Source of the DNA: Paludibacteraceae bacterium
GTDB taxonomy: Bacteria; Bacteroidota; Bacteroidia; Bacteroidales; Paludibacteraceae
Length of the DNA stretch: 64,000 bases
Direction of reading: 5' to 3'
Assembly (NCBI GenBank): GCA_017467185.1
Contig: JAFTSS010000027.1
Span: 62,001-126,000 of the forward strand
In this document: positions 37,001 through 45,808 of the stretch, piece by piece
Layout: every line of letters starts with the position of its first letter
How positions within the stretch are numbered: the first letter of the stretch is position 1
Translations under genes and position numbers: made by a program
Notes under the pieces: generated by a model
Databases searched by the model: none
Told to the model about the DNA's origin: nothing
Seen by the model: the letters and a program-made list of their open reading frames with translations, nothing else

Positions 37001-37481
37001 CGATGCAAAAGGTGAAAAATTCCGCAAAATAGCACAAAGTTATGTATTATCAAACTTAATACACACTGCCAATAGTTATATGAAAACTCTTTCCGATCGT
37101 TATATTCTGAAAGTTATACCTGGTACGTTTGTTATTTCACTAGAAGATGCCTATCAAGGATATGCATCTCGTGCAGCAAGTACAATTTCTGGTGGCGAAA
37201 GCTTCCTTGTTTCTCTTTCGTTAGCCCTCGCTCTAAGCAATATTGGCCATAATTTATCTGCTGACACTCTATTTATTGACGAAGGCTTCGGCACACTCAG
37301 CGGTGAACCTCTACAAAATGCAATAAACACACTGCGTTCACTACATAACAAAGCAGGCAGACATGTAGGTATTATATCTCATGTTGAAGAATTACAAGAA
37401 CGAATTCCTGTACAAATACAAGTAAATCAAGAAAATAACAGTTCAAGCAGTAAAATCAAAATTGTTCCTGAAAACAACTAA
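34074..37481 (+). CDS. sbcC: Exonuclease subunit SbcC (Rad50 type)
   Basis: 1135 residues. SMC-like ATPase partner of SbcD. Walker A GKTGAGKSTILDA (residues 36-48), long coiled coils, zinc hook CPVCRQKI (C547, C550), ABC signature STISGGESFLVSLSLALALS near 1035 and Walker B LFIDEGFGTL near 1065. Complete and of normal length. The SbcCD complex degrades long palindromes, which is notable given how many inverted repeats this chromosome carries. Confidence 0.96.
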   Translation: MKFQKLIIHNIASIEDATIDFEAQPLADCDVFLITGKTGAGKSTILDAICLALYADTPRLSNTKMQGEVKDLDNEIQIDDPRQLMRRHCGEAFISLTFIGSNGIPYEATWSVRRARNNANGNLQPKNWQLKNLKTDIVLTKDTDIKAEIKRAITLDFKQFCRTTLLAQGEFTRFLNSEDKEKAEILEKITGVDIYSKIGAKIYKITQEKEHEWNNAKSQIDNTTILSDEEIQAKKESIKALTTESQELKTTKDSNTTKLDWITTENKLIETVANATKAYDEAKAVVENDEFKHRENIVTEWNATIEARQWLSEKSEAEKTKNIKQQQLTTLQLQYIEALKGLNFNEQELRNLQSNITTTKELIDAEKDKSTIYENAQTIIADLNSIASCHKSINENQNKLKEKNDSLSTTLRPTLEKAKSETEKAKNEFIKQENTLKEQETILSNLNLSNLYEQKNNTDQLIKNIDEAIEKINVLAEQKEKQESIRIALDERISEIKTKQEESIKLDSPINEAKIKMETHKEAYDKQKDSIDKFASTIRHKLRHGDTCPVCRQKIETELPLDEELSKLVAALEQNFQEAEKEYNKLNEQKNKLEAEIKAETITYDRDKTAFDNDQSVRNAETAVLKACALCNINTFDNTTQTTLNSLKENTIKTQAELHTKISEAETQEVKVKALRDSTNKLNKTKEDLIEQQNEAQSAVDKCNSEIDTINTLIEEKNKQIAEAKNRISQSITTNDWPVDWKISPLEFAQTLKTSADTYNTNVNKLTKLQSEYKSAEIENKTIFTTINLIKEIMPEWVTLATDEIEFKANLFNFVTNISNSLTETTTQLNSALETIKDRTEKLNQFFTDKPHLNIDRLYELNQLSSSQITIESTSLNKARTDIATTLSRLNDTQNEQKIHQENKPNITEEDTLDNLNEHNKKINEHLDKYNQEIGAIKQELKINEENEKRLGKLIEDANNKQLEYQKWHNINQIIGDAKGEKFRKIAQSYVLSNLIHTANSYMKTLSDRYILKVIPGTFVISLEDAYQGYASRAASTISGGESFLVSLSLALALSNIGHNLSADTLFIDEGFGTLSGEPLQNAINTLRSLHNKAGRHVGIISHVEELQERIPVQIQVNQENNSSSSKIKIVPENN

Positions 37482-37483
37482 TT

Positions 37484-37890
37484 TAACGTCTATTCGATAT
37501 AAAAATCTGCATGACATTCATGTAATCCGTAGAGCGTTTTTTTACGTAGCAAAAAAGCAAATTCAACAAAACTTCCCCTCATTGTAGGGACGCACGGCTC
37601 GTGCGTTCGTTCTATATCTCTGCAGAACAGAGAGGTATATAATAAAAAATTGATTACTACCCGATAAAATAAAACCCCTCCCCACTTAGTGGACCTCCCC
37701 TAAAACAGGGGAGGAATATGAACACCAACAAGCATATTTAACACAAATTCGATATAAAAAATCCACATGACATTCATGTAATCCGTAGAGCGTTTTTTAC
37801 ATAGCAAAAGAGCAAATTCAGCAAAACTTCCCCTCATTGTAGGGACGCACGGCTCGTGCGTCCGTTTAATATATTTGCAAGACAGAGATT
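37484..37890. mobile_element. Family 1 MITE-like remnant with direct repeat and REP palindromes
   Basis: Begins TAACGTCTATTCGATATAA, the family 1 end. A block of about 125 bp (ATTCGATATAAAAA, TGACATTCATGTAATCCGTAG, CTTCCCCTCATTGTAGGGAC) occurs at 37492-37615 and again at 37747-37870. Each copy contains a REP-type palindrome (37588-37608 and 37843-37863, ACGCACG-GCT-CGTGCGT). The spacer 37680-37715 has the hairpin CCTCCCCTAAAACAGGGGAGG, also seen near 44735. No gene. Confidence 0.7.
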
Positions 37891-37907
37891 TTGCACTTAA
37901 GACGTGA

Positions 37908-37950
37908 AAAATATAGAAAAGGCTGCATCATCATCGTGATACAGCCTTTC
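37908..37950 (-). terminator. rho terminator
   Basis: AAAGGCTGCATCA (37918-37930) pairs with TGATACAGCCTTT (37937-37949), one mismatch; U-rich tail on the minus strand. Confidence 0.75.
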
Positions 37951-37971
37951 TCATACATCATATTATGTGTA

Positions 37972-39804
37972 TCAATCTCCATTAATGGAAACGAGAAATT
38001 CGGCGTTGTCTTTTGTTCGCTCCATGCGCTCTTTGAGGAATTCCATTGCCTCGGTTACGTTCATATCTGAAAGATAGTTGCGCAATACCCACATGCGACT
38101 TAATACATCTTTTGGCAATAAAAGGTCGTCTTTACGTGTAGATGAAGCCATTATATCAACCGCAGGGAATATGCGTTTGTTGGCTAATTGACGATTTAAT
38201 TGGAGTTCCATATTACCTGTACCCTTAAACTCTTCGAAGATTACATCATCCATCTTACTACCTGTATCAGTAAGGGCTGTAGCAATAATTGTAAGCGAAC
38301 CACCATTTTCGATGTTACGAGCAGCACCAAAGAAACGCTTTGGTTTGTGGAGAGCATAAGCATCTACTCCACCCGATAACACTTTACCTGAAGCTGGCAA
38401 GAAAGTATTGTAAGCACGAGCGAGACGTGTGATTGAGTCAAGCAAAATTACAACATCGTGACCACATTCTACAAGACGTTTTGCCTTTTCGTGTACCATA
38501 GTGGCAACCTTAATGTGATGCTCTGCCGACTCATCGAAGGTAGAAGAAACAACCTCCGCACGTACACTGCGTGACATATCTGTAACCTCTTCAGGACGCT
38601 CGTCAATAAGCAAAATAATCATATATACATCAGGGTGATGCTCTAGTATAGAGTTTGCTATATCTTTAAGTAACATAGTCTTACCAGTTTTAGGTTGAGC
38701 CACAATAAGACCACGTTGACCTTTACCGATAGGAGCAAACAAATCGACTATACGACTTGATAGCGAAGCTGGTTTGCCTGGTGTCGTAAGTTGAAATTTT
38801 TCGTCTGGAAATATAGGTGTAAGATGTTCGAATGGGACACGGTCGCGCACTTTTTCAGGAGGTAAACCATTAATTTTTAAAGCACGGACAAGCGGGAAAA
38901 ATTTTTCGCCTTCGCGTGGTGGACGAATATTACCTTCGACAGTATCGCCTGTTTTTAATCCGTAAGCTTTAATTTGTGCTGCACTAACATAGATGTCATC
39001 GGGCGATGAAAGATAGTTATATTCAGCCGAACGAAGGAATCCATAACCATCTTGCATCATTTCGAGTGTACCAATACCGACGAGAATATCATCGAATTCA
39101 TACATTTTTTCTCCTTCTGCAAGAGCTATGTTTTTAGGCTGATTGTTTTGATTAGGTGTCTGCTGAGTTGGCTGATTATTAGCCTTATTTTTTTTCTCTT
39201 TAGATTGTTGAGGCTGTTGCTGTGGCTTATTTTGTTGAGGTGCAGGTTGTTGTTTAGACTGTTGAACTTGAGGTTCTTTTACAGGTTTTGGTTGTGATGC
39301 AGGTTGCTGAACTTGAGAAGGTTGCACTGGTGCAACATCATTCTCTTGAGCAATAGTAGTTTTTGGTTGCTCTTCTATTTTTGCGGTATTTTCAACGACT
39401 TTATCTGCTTTTTTTATTTTCTTATTTTTTTGTTTATTAACTACTGCTTTATTCAACTCTTTTGTATTTTCAGTAGCTACAGAATCCTTTTGAGGTACTA
39501 TCTCTTGTACTTTAATTGCAGGTGCAACTACTTTTTTCTCAGGTTTAGATTCTGAAACTATAGTCTTTTCTATTACACTAATACCACCCTCTTCCGAAAC
39601 CACTTTTTTCGCAACACGTACACGTTGTTTTTTAGCCTTACCATCGTCTTTTTTTTCGACAGATGTAACAATAGCTTGTTGGTCTAAAATAGCATATATC
39701 AATGCATCAGGTGCTAAAGAATTAGCTTTTTTCACACCTAATTCCTGTGCTATACTCAAAAGTTCATCTTGACTTTTGCCTCTAAGTTCTAAGATATTAT
39801 ACAT
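37972..39804 (-). CDS. rho: Transcription termination factor Rho with long disordered insert
   Basis: 610 residues against about 420 in E. coli. A Rho N-terminal helical domain ([28 protein letters not shown]) is followed by about 180 residues of K, Q, N and P-rich low complexity (e.g. [20 protein letters not shown]). The RNA-binding domain ([23 protein letters not shown]) and the hexameric ATPase (Walker [12 protein letters not shown] near residue 370; [12 protein letters not shown]) complete it. In Bacteroides thetaiotaomicron the corresponding disordered region drives Rho condensates; the same is inferred here. Confidence 0.97.
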   Translation of the reverse strand: MYNILELRGKSQDELLSIAQELGVKKANSLAPDALIYAILDQQAIVTSVEKKDDGKAKKQRVRVAKKVVSEEGGISVIEKTIVSESKPEKKVVAPAIKVQEIVPQKDSVATENTKELNKAVVNKQKNKKIKKADKVVENTAKIEEQPKTTIAQENDVAPVQPSQVQQPASQPKPVKEPQVQQSKQQPAPQQNKPQQQPQQSKEKKNKANNQPTQQTPNQNNQPKNIALAEGEKMYEFDDILVGIGTLEMMQDGYGFLRSAEYNYLSSPDDIYVSAAQIKAYGLKTGDTVEGNIRPPREGEKFFPLVRALKINGLPPEKVRDRVPFEHLTPIFPDEKFQLTTPGKPASLSSRIVDLFAPIGKGQRGLIVAQPKTGKTMLLKDIANSILEHHPDVYMIILLIDERPEEVTDMSRSVRAEVVSSTFDESAEHHIKVATMVHEKAKRLVECGHDVVILLDSITRLARAYNTFLPASGKVLSGGVDAYALHKPKRFFGAARNIENGGSLTIIATALTDTGSKMDDVIFEEFKGTGNMELQLNRQLANKRIFPAVDIMASSTRKDDLLLPKDVLSRMWVLRNYLSDMNVTEAMEFLKERMERTKDNAEFLVSINGD

Positions 39805-39889
39805 AAATTTCGATTTGAAATTTTATTTTTTGGGGGAAATTTAAATCGAAGGAATCGATTTGCTAGGGATTATTTTTGTTTTTCGGATG

Positions 39890-39921
39890 CAAAATTACGA
39901 AAAAATATTTAAATACGCAAA
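39890..39921 (-). promoter_or_regulatory. rho promoter
   Basis: Minus-strand TAATTTTG (plus 39890-39897) and TTTG (plus CAAA 39918-39921), spacer 20 bp. Leader of about 80 nt, long enough for autoregulation by Rho, which is not demonstrated. Nothing else is seen before the next promoter at 40047. Confidence 0.7.
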
Positions 39922-40046
39922 TCTTAGTTGAAAATGAATATTATATGGCATAAAAATATACCGTACTATTACATTCAACTTTAGGGCTTATTTAATCGTC
40001 AAGTCCATAAGCAACTAACTCAACTTATAATTTGTTGTTTTTTATT

Positions 40047-40078
40047 ATTGCAAATCTAATAATTATTTTGTAAATTTG
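40047..40078 (+). promoter_or_regulatory. Promoter of the glycosyltransferase gene
   Basis: ATTG 40047-40050, 20 bp, TAAATTTG 40071-40078. Confidence 0.7.
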
Positions 40079-40126
40079 CATGTTTTATAAAAGATTACAC
40101 ATAATCGCATAAATATAACATTAATA

Positions 40127-41284
40127 ATGTCATTATCAATAATATATTATATTCTACTTGCAATACTTTTCCTATCACTTATCATTCAGTTAGGATTTTA
40201 TTTTATACCCTATACTGCTATTTTGCGTCGTACTCGCAAAATAAAAAAAGGGAATGTACCTCATAATATCGAACAACCTCCTGTTTCTATAATTATTTGT
40301 GCAAGAAATGAAGGAGAAAACCTTCGTCGCTTTTTACCTCTTGTACTAGAACAAGATTATCTTAACTATGAAGTGATTATCGTAAATGATGGGTCATGTG
40401 ATGACACAGAAGATATAATCAAAGACCTACAAAAAGTTTACCAAAATCTTTACATCACCAATATTCCACAAGAAACACGCATTATTAGTCACAAAAAATT
40501 GGCTATCACTGTAGGTGTAAAAGCTGCTAAAAACGAAATTCTATTGTTTACCGATGCCGATTGTCGTCCACTTACCCCAAATTGGATTACTACTATGGTA
40601 CGCAACTTCGACGAACAAACAGAATTTGTTATTGGACATGGCAACTATTATCGTGAGAAGGGCTTTGTAAGCAAAATGGTTTCGTATGACACTCTAACTA
40701 TTGCTATGCAATATATGGGTTTTGCTCTATTAGGTCATCCATACATGGGTGTTGGACGAAATATGGCTTACCGCAAAAGCACTTTTTTTAGACTCAAAGG
40801 TTTTGCTGGATTTTTACATATTGCATCGGGCGATGACGACCTATTAATAAATGCTTTCGGAAAAAAACATAACACTCGCATTGAACCTTCATGTGAAGCC
40901 GAAACCTTATCGCTACCCAAAACTACATTCCGTGATTGGTATTACCAGAAATTACGTCATCTCAGCACTGTTGATGTTTATAAATCAGGTAGTAAATTGT
41001 GGGTGGGACTTGAGCCTTTTTCGCGTGGATTATTCTATCTTACAACTCTATTGCTAATTATTTTAGGTTATAACAACCCTATATTACTTGCTATTACAAT
41101 AGGTTCGTTTTTATTTCGCTTTCTAGTACAACTAATTATTATAAATTCAACGGCTAAAGTATATAAAGACAAAGGCTTTGGATTATCAATTATTTTATTC
41201 GACATCCTATTGCCTCTAATCACACTCTACATACTCACAATTGGGAAAATATTCCGCCGTAAAGCCAAATTTATTTGGAAATAA
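40127..41284 (+). CDS. Family 2 glycosyltransferase, membrane-bound
   Basis: 385 residues. N-terminal membrane helix, GT-A domain with PPVSIIICARNEGENL, YEVIIVNDGSCDDT, the DxD-type LFTDADCRP and SGDDDLLINAFG. A YYQKLRHLSTVDVYK segment at the place of the processive Q(Q/R)xRW motif and three C-terminal helices follow. It transfers a sugar from a nucleotide sugar to a lipid or polysaccharide acceptor. The acceptor is unknown. Single-gene unit; the stop codon abuts a MITE-like element. Confidence 0.85.
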   Translation: MSLSIIYYILLAILFLSLIIQLGFYFIPYTAILRRTRKIKKGNVPHNIEQPPVSIIICARNEGENLRRFLPLVLEQDYLNYEVIIVNDGSCDDTEDIIKDLQKVYQNLYITNIPQETRIISHKKLAITVGVKAAKNEILLFTDADCRPLTPNWITTMVRNFDEQTEFVIGHGNYYREKGFVSKMVSYDTLTIAMQYMGFALLGHPYMGVGRNMAYRKSTFFRLKGFAGFLHIASGDDDLLINAFGKKHNTRIEPSCEAETLSLPKTTFRDWYYQKLRHLSTVDVYKSGSKLWVGLEPFSRGLFYLTTLLLIILGYNNPILLAITIGSFLFRFLVQLIIINSTAKVYKDKGFGLSIILFDILLPLITLYILTIGKIFRRKAKFIWK

Positions 41285-41285
41285 T

Positions 41286-41489
41286 ATAGGGGACTTCTAT
41301 AAATTGCCTTGTTAATAAAATTTGAATTTTTAGTAAGCAGATTATTAGTTTTTTATTTTGACTAAATAGCGAGCTATTTGGCAAAATAAAAGGCTAATAA
41401 GGTGCCGCTAAAAAACAAATTTTATACAAGAGTTTTTAGGGTTTTTAATAAAAATTAAATAAAACGTGAAATTTATAGAAGTCCCCTAT
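41286..41489. mobile_element. MITE with perfect 20-bp terminal inverted repeats (family 4)
   Basis: ATAGGGGACTTCTATAAATT at 41286-41305 and its exact complement at 41470-41489; 204 bp in total. If the ends are GGGG...CCCC, the flanking TA is the target duplication, as in IS630/mariner elements. It has an internal inverted repeat AAATAGC-GA-GCTATTT near 41365-41381 and no ORF. Perfect ends suggest recent movement. Confidence 0.88.
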
Positions 41490-41510
41490 GTTTTATTCAA
41501 TAATTTTTAC

Positions 41511-41518
41511 TAAATTTG
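41511..41518 (+). promoter_or_regulatory. -7 element for the DUF349 gene
   Basis: TAAATTTG just outside the MITE, giving a leader of about 165 nt. Confidence 0.6.
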
Positions 41519-41549
41519 CACTTATTAATAAAACATTGACGAGGCAAAG

Positions 41550-41687
41550 TTGAGTAAACAAACGGACGTACAAGCCGTACGTTCTTACGACCTCGCTACT
41601 CGCTACTAATAATCTAATCTAAAAAATATAAATTCGCGAAGCGAATAAGTCTTGCTACTCGCTACTCGCTACTAACAGTCTAAAAAT
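41550..41687. repeat. REP-like hairpin and heptamer arrays in the DUF349 leader
   Basis: GGACGTACAAGCCGTACGTTC (a hairpin, 41556-41576 region), then CTACTCG/CTCGCTA units at about 41585-41608 and 41655-41675, and the tail CTACTAACAGTCTAAAAAT up to the ATG, as at 24420-24438. Confidence 0.75.
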
Positions 41688-43397
41688 ATGGATGCACAAG
41701 AATTCATTACAGAACAAAATTTTGATCCACAACAACTCGCAACACTTAACCGCGAAGAGTTAGTTAACACTCTCAAAGAGATTGTAGAAAATGGTGAAAT
41801 AACAGCTATCAAAGAGCAAGTTGATTGTATCAAACAGTTGTTTTACAAACGTCATCAACAAGAACTTGCAGAGGCTACAGCACAAGAAGAAGTTGAGGTT
41901 GAAAATGGCGAAAATGTAGAACCAAAACAAAAACAAGCCGACCCTATTGAGGCAGAATTTAAGGCTGTAATGGGCATCTATCGTGAAAAACGTGCAGCTT
42001 ATCTTGCTGCTATCGACGCTGAGTATGCTGCTAATTTAGAGAAAAAACAAGCCATTATTGCTAAACTCGAGGCTTTAATCGCTAACGAAGGCGACCTTAA
42101 CGAAACTATTGCCGCTTTCCGCGTACTTCAAAACGAATGGAAAGAAATCGGTCCTGTCTCTCCAACTCATGTAACAGAAATTTGGAAAGAATATAATCAC
42201 TATCAAGAACAATTCTACGACCTTATAAAAATCAACGCCGCCCTCCGCGAATACGACTTCAAAAAGAATTTAGAAGATAAATCGCGCATTATTGAGCAAG
42301 CAGAGAAACTTAATGAAGAGGAAGATGTAGTTAAATCATTCCAACTACTTCAAAAACTCCATGAACAATGGCGCGAAATCGGTCCTGTAGCCCGTGAACT
42401 TCGCGACGAAATATGGAACAAATTCAAAGAGGCCTCTACCGTTATCAATAAACGTCATCAAGAGTTCTTTGAAAACCTCAAAGCTCGCGAACAAGAATTT
42501 GAAAAAGATAAAACAGAAGCTATCGAAAGTATTGAAAATATCGACACTCAAGCAATTACAACATACAAAGAGTGGGAAGAAAAAACACAAGAAGTCATTG
42601 CTCTCAACGAGAAATTCCGCTCTAACGACCCTGCTGAACGCCGCGTAATCAATCGTTTATTCAAACGTTATCGCACTGCTTGCGATCGTTTCTTCGAGGC
42701 TAAAAACGAATACTATCGTCGCATTAAGGAAGAACTTCAATCTAATTTAGAGAAAAAACGCTTACTTGTTGAAAAAGCAGAACAACTCAAAAATAGCGAA
42801 GAATGGCGTTCTACTACCGACAAACTCATCGCACTACAAAAAGAGTGGAAAACTATCGGTCCTACTGCTAAAAAATATAGCGACGCTATCTGGGAACGTT
42901 TTATAGCTGCTTGCGACCATTTCTTTGCTCGCAAAGAGGCTAACTTCAAAGATAAAAAAGTAGAAGAACAAGAAAATCTTCGACTTAAACTCGAGGCTAT
43001 TGAAGCTCTTAAAGCGTATGAACTTACTGGCAATGACGAAGAAGACTACTCTGCTGTCCGCCGTTTGTCGGATGCTTATCTTTCAGTAGGTCACGTACCT
43101 TACAAAGAAAAAGACAAAGTTTACAAACAATATCAAGAGGCTCTTAACGAAAAACAAAGCAAACTCCGTTCACGCCGTCGCAATCAAGAACTTAACTTCA
43201 AAGGCGACCGCAATAAGTTGATGCGTCAATACGAAAATCTCAAACAACAAATTGCAACTTACGAAAACAATATTGGTTTCTTCAACAGTTCATCTAAAAA
43301 AGGTAATAAAATGGTAGAAGAGCTTGAACGCAAAATTCAAAACCTCAAACAAGACCTTTCTATCATCATTGAACAAATCAATGCTCTTGAAGATTAA
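41688..43397 (+). CDS. DUF349 repeat protein
   Basis: 569 residues. At least four repeats of about 70 residues, each with a core like FRVLQNEWKEIGPVSPTHVTEIWKEYNHYQEQFYDL, LLQKLHEQWREIGPVARELRDEIWNKF and LIALQKEWKTIGPTAKKYSDAIWERF. The N-terminus is acidic and the C-terminus a coiled coil (NLKQQIATYENNIGFFN...MVEELERKIQNLKQDLS). DUF349 proteins are common in Bacteroidetes and Actinobacteria with no established biochemical role. Confidence 0.9.
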   Translation: MDAQEFITEQNFDPQQLATLNREELVNTLKEIVENGEITAIKEQVDCIKQLFYKRHQQELAEATAQEEVEVENGENVEPKQKQADPIEAEFKAVMGIYREKRAAYLAAIDAEYAANLEKKQAIIAKLEALIANEGDLNETIAAFRVLQNEWKEIGPVSPTHVTEIWKEYNHYQEQFYDLIKINAALREYDFKKNLEDKSRIIEQAEKLNEEEDVVKSFQLLQKLHEQWREIGPVARELRDEIWNKFKEASTVINKRHQEFFENLKAREQEFEKDKTEAIESIENIDTQAITTYKEWEEKTQEVIALNEKFRSNDPAERRVINRLFKRYRTACDRFFEAKNEYYRRIKEELQSNLEKKRLLVEKAEQLKNSEEWRSTTDKLIALQKEWKTIGPTAKKYSDAIWERFIAACDHFFARKEANFKDKKVEEQENLRLKLEAIEALKAYELTGNDEEDYSAVRRLSDAYLSVGHVPYKEKDKVYKQYQEALNEKQSKLRSRRRNQELNFKGDRNKLMRQYENLKQQIATYENNIGFFNSSSKKGNKMVEELERKIQNLKQDLSIIIEQINALED

Positions 43398-43433
43398 CAT
43401 ATAGAGAAATTAATACACAGATAATATAAAAGG

Positions 43434-43466
43434 CCGAAAAACATAAAGCATTTTTATGTTTTTCGG
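43434..43466 (+). promoter_or_regulatory. Perfect 14-bp hairpin between DUF349 gene and spt
   Basis: CCGAAAAACATAAA (43434-43447) pairs exactly with TTTATGTTTTTCGG (43453-43466) around a 5-nt loop, ending 19 bp before the spt start. There is no T run after it, so it may be a terminator using internal U residues, or an RNA element of the spt leader. Confidence 0.6.
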
Positions 43467-43485
43467 TCGTATTAAACTATAGTCT

Positions 43486-44673
43486 ATGAATTTATTAGAA
43501 AAAAAACTTGCACGCTACGATATTCCTCAAAAAGCCAAAGCAGCAGGTATTTATCCTTATTTTCGCGCTATCAGTAGCGAACAAGATTGTGAAGTTATCA
43601 TTAATGGAAAAAAAGTGTTGATGTTTGGTTCTAACTCATATCTCGGACTAACCAATCATCCAAAAGTAAAAGAGGCTGCAATCGAAGCAACTCGCAAATA
43701 TGGTACAGGTTGTGCTGGTTCTCGTTTCTTAAATGGTACACTTGATATCCACGAAGAACTTGAACGTAAAATAGCAAAATGGATTGGCAAAGAAGAAGCT
43801 ATCGTCTATTCTACTGGTTTTCAAGTTAATCTCGGTGTTGTTTCTTGCATAACTGGCCGCGAAGACTATATTATTTGCGACGAATCAGACCATGCTTCTA
43901 TTATTGAAGGTCGTCGTTTGTCATTCTCGAATGCATTAAAATTCAAACACAACGACATGGCTTCGCTTGAAAAAGTATTAGCTTCATGTCCTGCCGACAA
44001 AATAAAACTCATCGTTGTAGATGGTGTATTCTCAATGGAAGGCGACGTTGCTCCCCTACCAGAAATAATTGCTCTTGCAAAAAAATATAACGCACAAGTA
44101 ATGGTTGATGAAGCTCATGGTGTTGGCGTATTTGGCGAACAAGGACAAGGTATTTGTCATCATCTTGGTGTAACCAACGACGTTGACCTCATCATGGGTA
44201 CATTCTCTAAATCGTTTGCTTCGCTTGGTGGTTTCATTGCATGTAACTCAATTATAGCAAACTATTTACGTCATAATTCACGTAGCTATATCTTCTCGGC
44301 AAGTGCTACTCCTGGTGCTATTGGTGCAGCCAATGCCGCACTCGATATTATGATGAACGAGCCAGAGCGAATCAAACAATTGTGGGAAGTAACAAACTAT
44401 GCTCTAAAAGGTTTCCGCGAGATGGGTTGCGAAATCGGACCTACAACCACACCTATCATTCCCCTCTACATCCGCGACAACGACAAAACATTTATGGTTA
44501 CACGCGACTTGTTGGAAGAAGGTATATTCGTAAATCCTGTTATTTCGCCTGCTGTTGCTCCTCACGACACACTTATTCGCTTCTCGCTCATGGCAACGCA
44601 TACTCACGAACAAGTAGATGTTGCATTCGACAAAATAGGCAAAATATTCCGTCGCTACGACATTATTAAATAA
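43486..44673 (+). CDS. spt: Serine palmitoyltransferase (sphingolipid synthesis)
   Basis: 395 residues of the alpha-oxoamine synthase family. PLP-binding lysine K242 in MGTFSKSFASLGGF, with HNDMASLEKVL, VDGVFSMEGDVAPLPEI and VDEAHGVGVFG before it. The N-terminus (QKAKAAGIYPYFRAISSEQDCEVIINGKKVLMFGSNSYLGL) and total length match the Bacteroides serine palmitoyltransferase, not KBL or BioF. Condenses serine and a long acyl-CoA to 3-ketosphinganine in the cytosol. Confidence 0.88.
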   Translation: MNLLEKKLARYDIPQKAKAAGIYPYFRAISSEQDCEVIINGKKVLMFGSNSYLGLTNHPKVKEAAIEATRKYGTGCAGSRFLNGTLDIHEELERKIAKWIGKEEAIVYSTGFQVNLGVVSCITGREDYIICDESDHASIIEGRRLSFSNALKFKHNDMASLEKVLASCPADKIKLIVVDGVFSMEGDVAPLPEIIALAKKYNAQVMVDEAHGVGVFGEQGQGICHHLGVTNDVDLIMGTFSKSFASLGGFIACNSIIANYLRHNSRSYIFSASATPGAIGAANAALDIMMNEPERIKQLWEVTNYALKGFREMGCEIGPTTTPIIPLYIRDNDKTFMVTRDLLEEGIFVNPVISPAVAPHDTLIRFSLMATHTHEQVDVAFDKIGKIFRRYDIIK

Positions 44674-44679
44674 CAGAAT

Positions 44680-44808
44680 ACAGAGTATAGATTATAGGTT
44701 ATAGATTTAACCCCCTCGGTCTTCGACCACTCCCCCTAAAACAGGGGGAGAATATGAAGTAAACTCTAATCCCTAATCTCTAAACTCTAAACACTAAACT
44801 CTCAATTG
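44680..44808. repeat. Heptamer arrays with a C/G-rich hairpin in the panB leader
   Basis: ATTATAG GTTATAG ATT units (44690-44708), the hairpin CTCCCCCTAAAACAGGGGGAG (about 44730-44751, also near 37700), then TCTAAAC/TCTAATC units (44766-44800) up to the panB start. Confidence 0.8.
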
Positions 44809-44810
44809 AT

Positions 44811-45632
44811 ATGTCAGTTCACACACCTGAAGACGTACGCAAAGTAACCACTCATCGTCTTTTTGAGATGAAACAACGTGGTGAAAAAATCAGTATGATT
44901 ACATCATACGACTACACAATGGCCTCTATTGTTGACGAAGCTGGTGTAGATGTTATTCTCGTTGGCGACTCGGCATCGAATGTCGTAGCTGGTAACGTTA
45001 CTACCCTACCTATCACGCTCGACCAAATGATTTTCCTTGGCAAATCTGTTGTCAAAGCAGTAAAACGAGCTTTAGTTGTTGTTGATATGCCATTTGGTAC
45101 ATATCAAGTATCGGAAACAGAAGCCGTTAGCAATGCCATAAAAATAATGAAAATCACCCATGCCGATGCGTTAAAATTGGAAGGTGGTATTGAAATTATT
45201 GATGCTGTACGCAAAATACTTGCGGCTGGTATTCCAATTATGGGACACCTCGGACTTATGCCTCAATCTATCAATAAATATGGCACTTACAACGTTCGAG
45301 CTAAGGAGCAAGACGAAGCTGAAAAACTAATTGCCGATGCAAAAGCTCTCGAAGAAGCAGGATGTTTTGCTATCGTACTCGAAAAAATACCTGCTGCATT
45401 AGCTCAACGTGTAGCCCAAGAAGTACATATCCCAATTATTGGCATTGGTGCTGGTGGTGATGTCGATGGTCAAGTGCTCGTATTACACGATATGTTAGGT
45501 ATGACTAAAGGATTCTCTCCTCGTTTCCTTCGCCGCTATGCCGACCTCAACACAGTCATCAACGAGGCTGTAAGCCACTATGTTGAAGACGTTAAAAGTT
45601 GTGATTTCCCTAATAAAAATGAGCAATACTAA
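44811..45632 (+). CDS. panB: 3-methyl-2-oxobutanoate hydroxymethyltransferase
   Basis: 273 residues. First committed step to pantothenate: adds a hydroxymethyl group from methylene-tetrahydrofolate to ketoisovalerate. Motifs [64 protein letters not shown] and [21 protein letters not shown] are those of the family. Complete, normal length. panC/panD are not in the window. Confidence 0.96.
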   Translation: MSVHTPEDVRKVTTHRLFEMKQRGEKISMITSYDYTMASIVDEAGVDVILVGDSASNVVAGNVTTLPITLDQMIFLGKSVVKAVKRALVVVDMPFGTYQVSETEAVSNAIKIMKITHADALKLEGGIEIIDAVRKILAAGIPIMGHLGLMPQSINKYGTYNVRAKEQDEAEKLIADAKALEEAGCFAIVLEKIPAALAQRVAQEVHIPIIGIGAGGDVDGQVLVLHDMLGMTKGFSPRFLRRYADLNTVINEAVSHYVEDVKSCDFPNKNEQY

Positions 45633-45705
45633 AAAATTCAATGTATATTGCGCCACAAAAAATCATAAGACCAATGATATTGGATTTTAACAAATAAATC
45701 AAAAA

Positions 45706-45750
45706 AAAGACGTATAAAGGAACGGTATAGTTTCTAAATACGTCTCTTTT
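45706..45750 (+). terminator. Probable terminator before the TonB receptor gene
   Basis: AAGACGTAT (45707-45715) pairs with ATACGTCT (45738-45745) around a 22-nt loop, followed by CTTTT. Weaker than the others. Confidence 0.5.
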
Positions 45751-45808
45751 GCGTTACATTCTATTATGTAATTGAAAACCTATTTATTAACATTAAAATT
45801 ATATGCTT

